A DNA stretch of 64,000 bases. It comes from Bretschneidera sinensis. Lineage: Eukaryota; Streptophyta; Magnoliopsida; Brassicales; Akaniaceae. The position numbers were made by a program, and so were the translations under genes. Shown in pieces: positions 21,733 through 33,000 of the stretch (its first letter is position 1; the number at the start of each line of letters is the position of its first letter). The stretch is taken from NCBI GenBank assembly GCA_023935145.1, contig CM043698.1, positions 143,200,001 to 143,264,000 on the forward strand, in the 5' to 3' direction. The notes below the pieces were generated by a model that had not been told where the DNA came from, searched no databases, and was given only the letters and a program-made list of their open reading frames with translations.

Positions 21733-21853
21733 ACGCGTGCACGTACATGCGCACACAAAAATATGCATGTGCGCATACATGCGCACAAAAAGACATGCAT
21801 GTGCACGTATATACACACACAAAAGGATGCATGTGTACGTGCATGCGCACACA
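21733..21853. repeat. 32-bp RY-motif minisatellite, gene A intron 1 (4 units)
   Basis: Four units, about 440 bp upstream of exon 2 in gene sense. About four TGCATG cores (ATATGCATGTGCGC, ACATGCATGTGCAC, GATGCATGTGTAC, GTGCATGCGC). Confidence 0.85.
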
Positions 21854-24035
21854 ATAACATGTGTTGACAAGCTCTTTTACGCCACATTTCATTTGATTTG
21901 TGGATTAAATAATGGAGAAAGCAGCAAGCCCATTTACCTCATATTCTATTAGTAAAGGGCTTACAGAAATCATCAAATTCAGATTATACACACAGAAGAA
22001 AGATAAAGCATGAGAATTTTGTTTACATTAAGAAACTAATAGTATACCTATGTAATTTAATAACTTTCTTATCTAAAATGCCTCTGCAGTACATAACTTC
22101 CAAAGAAGGTCTTACCATAGTCATAAAAGGACAAATATTTTATATGTAATAAGTAAATTATTTCTTTGTAATATGTGTTGGACTAACTAACTAATTTCAT
22201 AATTTAGCACTCACGCACTCACATACTTGCAACGTAATGTTGGTAACACAACATCCAAACTACATATTTAAATTTTATCAATTCAATCTATTGCAGACTT
22301 TGCATAACAGAGATAAGATTAACTGAGCAGAAGTCATACATGTCTACATGTATCATAAGACATGAATAGCCAAACACGTGCGTGAAAAATTTATAACCAA
22401 CAGCCTAGCAAACATTAGCTAAATGCATTCAGAACTTGATGAGGCATTTTGAATCGAAACAATCATTTCATTGTATTGTTGGTATCTATCTATTTTCCTA
22501 CCTTTTAACCCTAATGACCTGAAAAATTAATAATATTCACTATTCAATAAAAAAAAAGTATACTCAACAAAGGGGTAATGGAAAGGGGAACTAGAGTGAA
22601 GAGAAACGATTTTAGGCAATAATTCTTTGGAGGACAGAAACTACCAATTTAATACTACAATCCAGGTACAAAATGACAAAGTGGTTGCAGCATTATTCTA
22701 AATAGAACAAAACCGCTGTTGTTTTAATATGTGAAGCTAGAACAAGATCATTTCACGACAAAACTATGAATAAAAAATGGTAACTTATTAAAAAATGGAA
22801 AAACAGTAAGGTTAACATTTACCAACCATGCTGAAAAATAGTTTTGCTTACCTTTTTCTTTTCCTGATAGTACGAAGAAAATAAATCATTCTTGAAAAAA
22901 TAAATACCATTAACACAAATTCCAGTACATAACTAGGGCTAAATTCAAATTTTTTTTTTTTGTAGTGCTACCAAGGCGGTGTCAAATTCATTTTAAGCTA
23001 AGAGGAAAAGTTTCTCTGTTTGATTGTTAATTAACTATTTAATTCGCATTAAACTTGGTCGTACTTAATGATGGGTTGAATATATGAATTTTTCAGCATA
23101 GAACATAAATTTATGTATCATATATCCTTTTCTTTTGAAAATTATAAATCATTTAATATATACCTATTTCACTCTCTTGTCCACAAATTCAAAGCATGAG
23201 CAATAATGACTACAGCAGGAAGAAGTTAAAAAAGAAGGAACTACAACATATCAATGGCCTAATAATATACTGGTTTTCTTCCTCCTTCGCTGAGAACCAT
23301 TCTGCCTTCTTCCAAACAGGAAAAAAATTTGAATTGTGAATTGGATGAGTTTTCCACGGATCACATATCACAAGATCTAATGATTTGGGAAATTGATGAT
23401 ACTTTTAGTTTTAGCTAATTAATTTGAGGTGGAGTCTTTAGAAAGAAAGCAAGAGTATTATCAGTAATAAGGTCTATTGCGGTAAACCTTCCACTGTTTG
23501 TTAATAAAACTGAACGACTAGAGGGACATAAAAGATGGATTCTATCAAGTATAAACTTGTTCTAATCTAAGGTAGTACGCTCATGAGCTTGACCATATTT
23601 CACTATCAAGAAATTATTGAAGACTCCCATCTTCAAGTTTGACACAAACATAGGTACATAGTTTAGTTCTTCCTAAGTCGTGAATGAGTGTCAATCATTT
23701 ATTCCAGAAAAATGAAAGGAGAGTGGGAGTTACTACTGCACCTTCCTTAAGCCCACCCTGTTAGACTTACTTTGGTTACTAGAACTACATTGCAGTGAAG
23801 AGACAATTTCAAAAATGTTCAACTCTATAGCATTCAAAAAGGTTTCTATATGATTTCTATAAAAACCCGAAAATGAGTTCACCACCATAAGATATTAGTG
23901 GTTGTTAGCTATTATAATTTCACTAAAAATATATCACAATTAGCATCAAAATTTTCAACAAAATTTATTTGCTGCAAAAACTATAGTTTTTTTTTTTTTT
24001 AGTGTAATTTTATTTCATTGCACCAAACTTAACTC

Positions 24036-24175
24036 ATTGCAACATCATTGCTTTCTGTTGCCATATTCTTAATCTACTGCAGCATCATGGTGTCATGGTG
24101 CTACTCGTCTAGCTTATGGCAACATTTTTTTTCATGCTGCTCTTAACCTGTTGCAACATCATTATTTCTTGTTGC
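24036..24175. repeat. Small-hairpin array, gene A intron 1
   Basis: Same four-hairpin array as at 3483-3621. The second hairpin is GCAGCA...TGGTGC here, so it pairs less well than in V1 and gene C. Confidence 0.5.
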
Positions 24176-26089
24176 TATATAACAAATTTCATTCGGGTTA
24201 CCCTCCAAGCCAAGAACAGATTCTTTTAAGTTATTTCACCCTTCCAAGATCAAAACCCTTTTCATGCAGTTCTCATGTTGCCCACACCGATTCTTTTTTT
24301 GCCGGGGTGTTGGAGTGTTATTATGAATTCACTCCTACCCAATTAAACAATTTATACAAGAATTACATCATCAAAATACAAAGAGAACACGAAAACTGAA
24401 AATTATCAACATCAACATTAAAAATAAAAGCTATGGAGCTGGCAACTAGTGCTGGTAAATGACAGCAACAAGAACAATTTCAAGAGAGATCACTCCCCTC
24501 CTTTCCTTTATTATTCCTCTGTGCAACTTCTACAATCTATAGTTCTTCCAGTTTCAACTACCACAAACACTAAGCAACACAAGTATAGAAGGGACAACTA
24601 CAGCAGTAGTCACATAGACTTCCTGCCCTTTACTTCTTCCGCTTCGTCTTCAACATGATTAAAAAGGACAGTTTTGAAAAAAAAAGTGCAAGAATCATGG
24701 AACAAGAGTGAAGTGGAAAACAAGAGCCCCATACCATTACCCGATAATTAACTCCATAGGACAATTCAAACAGTGAGAAATATTACCTAATCATATATTC
24801 ATAGTTATAAGCACAATTTTTTGATAATTAAAATGTATAAATTGAAAGAAACATGCACCAAAGGGGTGCAACCCATGTACAAGGCCATAGTTATAAACAC
24901 ACTAGACGAAAGAAAAGGGAATAATTGTAGTGATCCGTCATAAAATATATGCAATTCAATATTGAATAAATGAATATGACATTAGATGTTTGAATAACCA
25001 AAAAGGAGATTACTGAAGAAAAAAATGGCATCACTAAAATGATAAACTGGTTCAAGCAGAATATAAGATGACAACTACATACTTTATTGACAACTAATTA
25101 AGGTGCTTTGTGTTTTATTCACCTTAATACACTTCTTACTAACAATGGATCCATTAAATCATTACTTATGATGTTATTCACATTTTCAAAAATTTTATCA
25201 ACACAGACTATTGCACATGAAGTATAACTTCCTACTCTGTTGCTATATATATCCACTTTTAATGCCAAACAGCTAATAGAACCATAAAAAGGAAAACCAA
25301 GATAATATCTCAAGCAATTTTTTGCTTTAGATGAAACAACTGAGCCGTGCAACTCCTAAATGAGACATAATAACTGCATAAAAGTACAAATCTAAAAATT
25401 CCTATGATAAAATCCACCAATATGAAGATAGTAAAAGTACAATAAGTCTATCCAGAAAAAAAAAAAAAATTGTGCAAAGAAAAGGTTCATAAAGACTCAC
25501 AAAGGCATGACATTTATCAAGTCAATATTAAGGCATATATATTACAAGTTTATTCATCAATTTCAAAACAGTAAAATAAATTATTTTAATAGACAGTGAA
25601 CCAATATGCACCCATTAGAAATATTGAAAGAATCCCAACAATAAAAATTTGAGATACCAAAAAAAAAAAAAATTGAAAACCACATAATTAAATTTCTTTG
25701 GAAAAAAAATTGTAGATCATAATCATTGTTGTGAGGCTTGCCTTCTTTTAGAAGGAACCGAAGATAATTAAATTTTTGCTATCTTATTATACATAAAAAA
25801 GGAATCGTTCACGGGTAAAAATAATCATCAAAAGCAAGATAACAGAAATGACATCGAAAATAAAATGAGAGAGAAATAAAAACAAGTAAAATGCTTACGC
25901 ACATCGATCACAGATCATGGCATAACCTCCACTAGTCCGCCAGCCTTGTCTGGGTTCAACAAAGAAAGAGTGGCAATAAAAACAGGTCAAGCCCATTGAT
26001 GATGAGGAGGTTGAAGAAGAAGCATCCATCGAATAAACTTAAAAAATTGAAAAATAGGCTTTGGTTTTTTTTTTTTGTCTTCTCTTTTG

Positions 26090-26199
26090 TTCTCTTTTTA
26101 TGTGTGGTAGTGAATACTGAACTCTAAGAAACCTGTGCAGATAGAGAGAAAGAAGCGGATAGTGAGAGATAGAGAGAAGTACCTATTTGGTATAAAGTG
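26090..26199 (-). promoter_or_regulatory. Probable core promoter and 5' leader of gene A
   Basis: On the minus strand a TATA-like CTTTATACC (about 26188-26197) is followed by a CT-rich leader (CTTCTCTCTATCTCTCACTA) and then the ATG at 26029. TATA plus pyrimidine patch is the usual plant arrangement. The same layout is at 43500-43600 for gene B. The transcription start itself is inferred. Confidence 0.4.
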
Positions 26200-26580
26200 C
26201 ATTGATACAGACATAATGAGAAGGAAAAAGACGGTCAATTTTGCAATCATGACAGCAATCAAGGTCCACTGAACCAAGAGGATACATTGAGAAGAATTTC
26301 AAACGATTTAAGAAACATTTTTTTAATTTCCAAATTAGATGATTGGATTTTTGAGAATGTGAAATCAAACAGTTAGGATTCATTTTGTAAGTGAAGTCCA
26401 AATTAGCAGAATTGCCAAATATGAAAATTCAAATTGGTTTTTTGATTAACATGAAACAATATGAGTATCAAGTGGGCAATTTGCCACTTTTGTAAATAGA
26501 GTTAGTAAGGTGCTAATAACGCCTCAAAAACACAACTTAGCATGACAAATGAGATAAAAGGGTACTTTGTATTTTCTTAC

Positions 26581-26686
26581 CAATTGGCCGCCATTCGGTT
26601 CAATGCACCAGCCAAGTTTGTCCTGTTATGACCAAAAGGGATAAAAATTGAACTCAACTTGACTGCTTCTCTGGCCATGTCTGTAA
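26581..26686 (-). pseudogene. Orphan exon-like piece upstream of gene A
   Basis: A 106-nt segment with a good acceptor (TTCATTTCTGCAG before it) and donor (GTAAGA after it) reads without stops TDMAREAVKLSSIFIPFGHN... to ...NRMAAN. I do not recognise the protein. It lies in the roughly 0.4 kb segment that unit 2 lacks (the homologous flanks meet at about 43893). No neighbouring exon was found, so it is a fragment of a former gene or a first-exon alternative of gene A; either is uncertain. Confidence 0.3.
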
Positions 26687-29600
26687 CTGCAGAAATGAGT
26701 AAATGAAATGCTGCAATTGTTTATAGATAAACTCGTTTGCAAAAATTTTCTCTACGGTTTTACAAGGGTTTTTCTCGCTAACCAAACAACAACAGGAAGT
26801 TTTAGAGAACGATGTTGAAATTGCGATGGAGAGAGTTTACTGGCAACGACACATTTTTCAAAATATGGGCTGCTTGGGACGTACATAGTCAATATGGGCT
26901 ACTAGATGATTGGGCTTATTGAAGTTAGTGGGCAGATGGTCAATTTGCTCTTTTAAAATTAAAAAATAGAAAAATCAGATGAAGTCCATGAATTTTAATA
27001 TAAAATCAAATCAACAAACATCAAAGTTTACGGTAAAAATATTTTAAGTAATAATTGCATACCCAATCCAAACATCCAGAAAAACTTTCTGCAAAACTCA
27101 ATCATAATTGTATGAAAATTTGTGTGGTAATTACCATTTAAATTTTCAGAGTGTTCAAAGCGAGTGTTTAATTATTACTACTCAAACAATTTAAAGAGAA
27201 CAGCCATTAATTGTTGGTTGCATAACCACATGATAAACTCTTAATAATTACTAGAATTCACTTTGTTTAAACAAAGAAACGCAATTAAAATAACATGTTC
27301 AAAGCTAAAGGATGCATAATTTAATATGAGTAATTCCATAAACTCATATCTTAAACGAGTAATTCGGTAGCAAGTACTCACTACTTAAACATTTGAATTT
27401 TCTAAATATATTGTGTTACTTACGTGGATTTTTTTTCTTCATTTTATTGAATTTTTAATGATGCTATCCATTTATTTTAATTTCTCTTAATTATCTCCTA
27501 AAATTTGATTGTCTAACTTTGAAATAGTTCAAAAATTATTTGATAACATTTTTTAATTGTTAAAGATTGATTATTTTATTTGAATATAAAATATTAGATT
27601 ATTTTTTTAATTACTTTGACATACACAATAAATATTTTATCAGTTTGAGAACATTTAAAGAGCGATTTACAAAGATACTGTTATCGTATTCATAAAATAC
27701 AAGAAAATAAAATCTTAGATTAAAATTTTAAGGGGTATGATATTGACACTACATGAATAGTTATCCGCACTCTATTTTTTTCTTTTAAAACTTACAATAA
27801 TGCCCATAATAAAAGTTAGATGCACAATTTGACTTCTAAATTATAATTACTACCACGAATTCTCTTTACAAGATTCTATGATACAAAATATTACATTAAT
27901 TACATTCTTTATTCGTTTTTTTTTCTACTTTTCTCTCTTTTGTTTTCTTCCGTTTTTCCTTCAATTTTTGTTAGAGACACGAATTAAACTTTTACGTGAA
28001 AAATATTGATCCTACTGAATGCAAATGATCCAACTTCTGAAAATCTTATTAATATTTACTTTTTTCAGCTAATAATTCTAATTAAGTTGATTAATAAGAG
28101 CCATTAATTCTATAATCTTGAGAGTTATTAATATTCAATGTAGAACACATATTCCGTCAATTGAATATCTAATATTATGAAAAAGATGAAGAAAGAATTA
28201 AAATTAATATTACAGGGTTGAAGACAAAGATTTTGATAATAGAAGAACCGAAACACTGTTGGAGCCTTTGGACACCCTAATTTTTTAGTAAAACCTTTTG
28301 TGTTCAACTACATAAGGAGTCATTTTGCTGTTAGAGACATTTTAATTTGACATGATTTACTTTTACTCTATGAAGAACCGAGATGATGAGATAGTGAGGG
28401 TAAAGATTTAGAGATGAAGAAAGTATAATTAATATAAATTTTTGTATTATAAAAACTTGTAAAGAATATAAATGACAGTAATGGTATTTCAAAGTCAAAA
28501 GAGCACATAACTTTAATTAGGGGTATTATTGTAAGTTTTAGAAACAAAAAAAATAATAATCGGAATGCCAATAATTAAAGATTTATGGAGTGTCGATATC
28601 GCTACCCATATTTTATTTGCTTACACAAACATACAATTATATTTATTATATAAAATAAAGTGTATTTCATCTTACACAAGACCCAATTCTATCGAAGACC
28701 TTATATTTTGTCAAGGAATTTCGTATTTAAATTTAAATATGATTTATTATTAAGATTGTTTTATCAATGTCTTATTTAATATAATCATTATAGTATTAAA
28801 AGTTCATATGCATTCAATACTATCAATTATTTAAAACTCCATTTAATTTTGATGGTACGCACAAAATATAGTTCCCTTTTGAACAAGTTTCCCAATCAGT
28901 ATTAGGTGTAGTATAAGATGCCACTGTGACTCAAATAATTTAAAAATTCAGTTTAAAAATTCTTATCCTCCATCAAACTTAAATAATTCCCTCCAGCCTG
29001 CAACGAGAGAGTTTTTTGTAATTTAATATTTCTATTATTAGAGAGAAAGGAAGCAGAGAAGGATAGAGATAGAAAACTTTCTAGGGTTGTTTTTTTATAA
29101 GAAAAAAAGTGTAGAACAAAGGACTATGTACAAGATAGGCTTCAATAAAATCTATACGGTGAATCTCATTTACAAAATAGTTTCCTCCAGCCAAAAAAAG
29201 AGAGTATTAAGCCAACAATCTTTAAGAAAATAAATCGATCTTTCCACCCTGTCAAAAAGCTCTCCTATTACTTTATAAGCTAACCACAAATGGAGGATGG
29301 GATCAAGGTGATGTGCTTCTTCTTTTCACTTGAAGATTGAAAAATTGTTCCATGCCCAAATCTCCTGAACCACAGACTCACTACTCAAGGCAATAAAGCC
29401 CCAAAACTCGATAAATTTAAAACAATGAAAAACAGCCCAATAAGCCATGAATTTGTCATTGATTTGACTACTTCCGTACCACTCCTAGAAATGAGTCATA
29501 TAGGCAATATGTAGGGCTGTAAATCGGCTCAAGCCGCCCGAGCTCGACTTTTAGCTCACTCAAACTCGCTGATAACGCTTCATGAGCCAATCTCGAGCAG

Positions 29601-30078
29601 AATTTTAGCTCATAAAATTCTTGTGTCGAGCATGAGAATAGTGTGGCTTGCCTCAATAACGCTCGAGCATTTTAAGCTCGTTACTTTCCAAGCTGAGCAA
29701 TCAATACAATTCGTCTCAGCTCGATTTAAATTAAAATATGAATATATTTATATACTGTTATACATATATAAAACTCTCATACAAGTTTTACAATATAAGA
29801 AATAAAAGTCAACTTTACTTCAAGGGAAAAACATACATTTAAAATAAAAAAGGGGAAAACTTACATAAAAAAGTACTTCAAGCAAAAAACTACCATATAT
29901 ATAGTCTTATATAGTTACTAGGGCTTTTATGTTCAACTCTTCTTTTGTCATTGAGCTCAATATCATATCTCATAACAATATCATACCTATACCATTTCAG
30001 GTCCAAGGTACAACTGCACCCCCAAAATAAACTCTAAACAATGGCTTAAACCTTCTAAGAGTAGTTACTTTATCATGC
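26687..30078. other. Intergenic region between gene A promoter and gene B 3' end
   Basis: Very AT-rich sequence, shared with 43893-46881. No coding region is supported; open frames at 28368-28571 and 28565-28753 are AT-rich chance frames broken in the other copy. A GC-richer repeated segment with multiple GAGCTC/GCTCGAG phrases is listed separately at 29512-29730. Confidence 0.55.
29512..29730. mobile_element. hAT-like repeat fragment, unit 1
   Basis: It starts TAGGGCTGTAAATCGGCTCA, resembling hAT ends (TAGGGxTGxAA), followed by clustered AGCTCG/CTCGAGC phrases as in widespread plant nonautonomous repeats. No matching right end is visible. The second copy is at about 46318-46540. Confidence 0.35.
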
Positions 30079-33000
30079 TAGAGCTTCTGATTCGATCCAC
30101 CAGCTTGGGCCTTTTGTAGTCCTATGACCAGTTTCCCCTCTGGTTCCTTCCGATAAAATGTAACTGCAAAGTCCACCACTCATGGTCACTATCTCTTCAT
30201 ACATCAAATAGTAACTCACAAGTGCATTAAGTAAACACTTTAAAAACTTTCAAAATGTTTTTCAGGTAAGATACAGAAAACTATTAAAGATTAATCAAGG
30301 TGCATGAAAGAAAGAACTAAAATGATATTGCTATTATTTAGAAAATTTAAATATGTAATTTCATTACACAGGATCAGTAGAAAGTGAAATGTGTTTATAT
30401 ATGCAAAATTGAGCTCAAAATAACTACTTGATTGTGACTAAAAGAGTAAGATGTGATGGCAGAAATAAGAGTGATAATTCAAATTAGAAAACATAATTAT
30501 CAAGATTGCCTGAGCATTACTGAAGCTAGAATTACATGAATTACCTTTGTCACCGGGTTTACCATCCATCAAAGTCATGTACCCTCTGAGCCCTTCTAAG
30601 TTGTAAGTCTTGCTGCAATTGAGAGGCTGAGAGTAGTAGTTAAACAGCCACTCAAGGCCTGTTGTATCGTGGACTCTAATTGGAATTCGTTTCCCCGCAG
30701 AAATTTTAGGGAAGAAAGCCTGCATTATTTAGTATCTATTACCAAAAAAGAGTTTAAATCCAAGGTCTACTAGACACTATAACAAGACCATATGTCATTT
30801 CTCATGAATCAATTAGTTTAATGACCATGCAGAGCCATTAAACAAAAGGGAAACTGGTAGAGGGGAGTAGCCTTTCTACTTTCCTCCTCCCTAAGCATGG
30901 TTTTAGTTATTACAATCATCATCATCTTAACATACAGGCTTACCTCCGCATGCTTTTTCGGAATCAACATGCGACCCGTCCTGGGATCAGAATCAGTTGC
31001 AGTCAAGATTTTATTGAATAAAGAGACAAGTTGATGCTCTCTGGCTTCTATAGGCTTCTGACCATTTGGTTCAGAGGTTGATGATGTTGGATCGGCCCCA
31101 CAGTTTCCTGCAACTGAACATCAACATAGAGTTACTAGTCAATGAAAAACAATGATCATCCATTATAACAGCTTAAAATTGCAAGCTATAAATATACTTT
31201 TTGAAAAAAAAAGACCGCACTTCAATGGAATCATAACTGGTGATGTAGAACCACAAGCATAGTATCAACAGAGAGGGAGCAGAATTAAAAAGAAACCAAG
31301 AAACAAATACAGTGCAAATAACAGTGGAATCACAAAAAACCTCAAAAATAGGTATTTATTCGTCAACCAATGCACTAATGTCCAAAACATACTAGAGTGC
31401 TCTTATATATGCACAAAAACCTAACTATAAAAGGAAACAAAATATTAAGTCCTCAATCAAATCAAAATCCCTCAACTAGAATCCCTAATTTTAAACCTAT
31501 TTCTGTAATATTCCGTTTAAAATCCTTGATTAGTACTCCATAGTAATCACCCTTCTAGATAGAAGAGTCGGAAAGAAACACACAACTCTATGTTACTTCC
31601 TTGGTTTGTCACCGACAAGAAAAAAGAAAGAAGACTCTGAGCCCGCAATAGGTCACATTTAAATTCAAGACAAATTAGGTAGAACATTTAGCATAAGCTA
31701 AAAGCCTTTCAGTCCATCCAGGGTTTTTATAATTTTCAAACTTATCTCCACCTTCCTTTAAAGCAAAGAGAGCAAAATAAAGGAATTTATCTTCCTTCCT
31801 CCATAAAGCAATAAAATAAAGTTTTCCTCTTCTATAAGACCTTTTATATTCAAACATTACATCAACATTTTCTTGTATAAAATCTGGCATGACAGCTTAA
31901 AGCTTCAATAGATTGATTGAACAAATAGATTACCAATGTCCTTTAATTCAAATGATGGGGTAGACTGTGGCCCAGAAATTTCTCTGTCCGAGTAAACAGA
32001 CAAGTCAACTCGAGAGGGGCCCCTCAATGATGAGCATTCCATGCATTCTATGCCACCGACATCCAATATTATATGTGTATATCTTGACATAATGCAACCA
32101 CAGTGAATTGCCTGGGCAGGAAAATAAAGCATTAGCGTATAGAGAATATAGACTAGTAATCAAAAGCGAGTTCTTTGATTAAGAATGATGAGGATATAAA
32201 CCCACAGGAGAGAGACATAATATGACCGCCCATAAACCCCAGCAAGGGGAAAATGTGCAAAAGCATTAAAAAGTTCAAGATACCTTTTCGAAAGTAACAC
32301 AATTTCTCCAGCCATCATCATTCAAGTGAAAGATAATGCAAAATCTTCCCTCCTCATAAGCAGAGCTGAATTTACAAAAGACTTAAGTCAATTAATAATA
32401 AACAGTGTGGGAAAGGAAGAAGATTCAATCAAATTTATAATCCCATCACAAGCTTTACCATGAAGACAATAAAGACGCACAAGTGAAAATAAAACGAGTA
32501 CTTTGCTGGGAGTACAGACAATTCATCTAATACGAAATATTAAAATTTATAAACTTGCTTGCATGTGATGGGGAGTCAAAATCTAATTCTGCAACTAAAA
32601 TCCCTCCAGAATATAAAGTTATGCACTAAAGGTGATCACACCAAATAGGGGCAGTTATGATAGAGGAGAGAAAAGAAGAAAAAGTAAAAGAAAGACAAAG
32701 AAACTTCATAGCGAAAAACCTTATTGAAACAACTTACGTTTTGAATGGTGAAATATCTGAAAGATTTGCTTATGCAAAGTCATGAAGTTACTATTCATGT
32801 CAAACGCGTGCACGTACATGTGCACACAAAAATATGCATGTGCGCATACATGCGCACAAAAAAACATACTCAAGCACACAATAACATGTGTTGACACAAC
32901 AATATCTTCAATGAAAAAAGCATCACGAACAGGCAACACATTCGTGTATAAGGAAAAGCAATAGACATAAGGAAAAGAAATCTTAAAATAGACATCAGTT

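Larger units (their letters stand above)
20862..26029 (-). pseudogene. Gene A: VAL/HSI2-like gene cut after the zinc-finger exons (B3 exons lost)
   Basis: Exons: 25899-26029, 21212-21293, 20862-21039, all with GT/AG borders and matching phases (2, 0, 1), giving 130 codons from the ATG at 26029. The product has the Cys/His pattern of the VAL N-terminal zinc finger: C16, C19, W30, C40, C43, C53, H57, C66, C69, H74, C75, C77, C94, C97 (e.g. CVTCEKAIHCGC, GGIECMEC). VAL proteins are B3 repressors that recruit Polycomb. Here the B3 exons are absent: at about 20640 the locus joins the unrecognised gene block. Reading through intron 3 ends after seven more codons (stop near 20840), so at most a roughly 137-residue zinc-finger-only protein could be made. 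Promoter and exon 1 are intact, so it may be transcribed. Confidence 0.7.
20640..31710. repeat. VAL-like tandem unit 1 (about 11.1 kb)
   Basis: From the phrase GTCCATCCAGGGTTTTTATAA onwards this unit aligns with 31711-48503 (unit 2). It holds gene A exons 3, 2, 1, the promoter, the intergenic region and the exons 6-4 of gene B. Differences are a 5.5 kb copia insertion in unit 2 and a roughly 0.4 kb segment (about 26495-26893) found only here. Gene boundaries are out of step with unit boundaries, so each gene spans two units. Confidence 0.75.

Noticed and set aside
19407..26029. Functional fusion of gene A exons 1-3 with the downstream unrecognised exons
   Set aside because: Exon 3 ends in phase 1 but the next exon is phase 0; joining them meets a stop within about ten codons.
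29040..29470. Possible LINE 3' region near the gene B 3' flank
   Set aside because: No reverse transcriptase or endonuclease motif, poly-A tail or target duplication could be found.
31675..31896. Extra exon of gene B (MPDFIQENVDVMFEYKRSYR...) between exon 3 and exon 4
   Set aside because: The intron before it would be only about 38 bp, exon 3 joins exon 4 in phase without it, and the equivalent frames in genes A and C contain stops.
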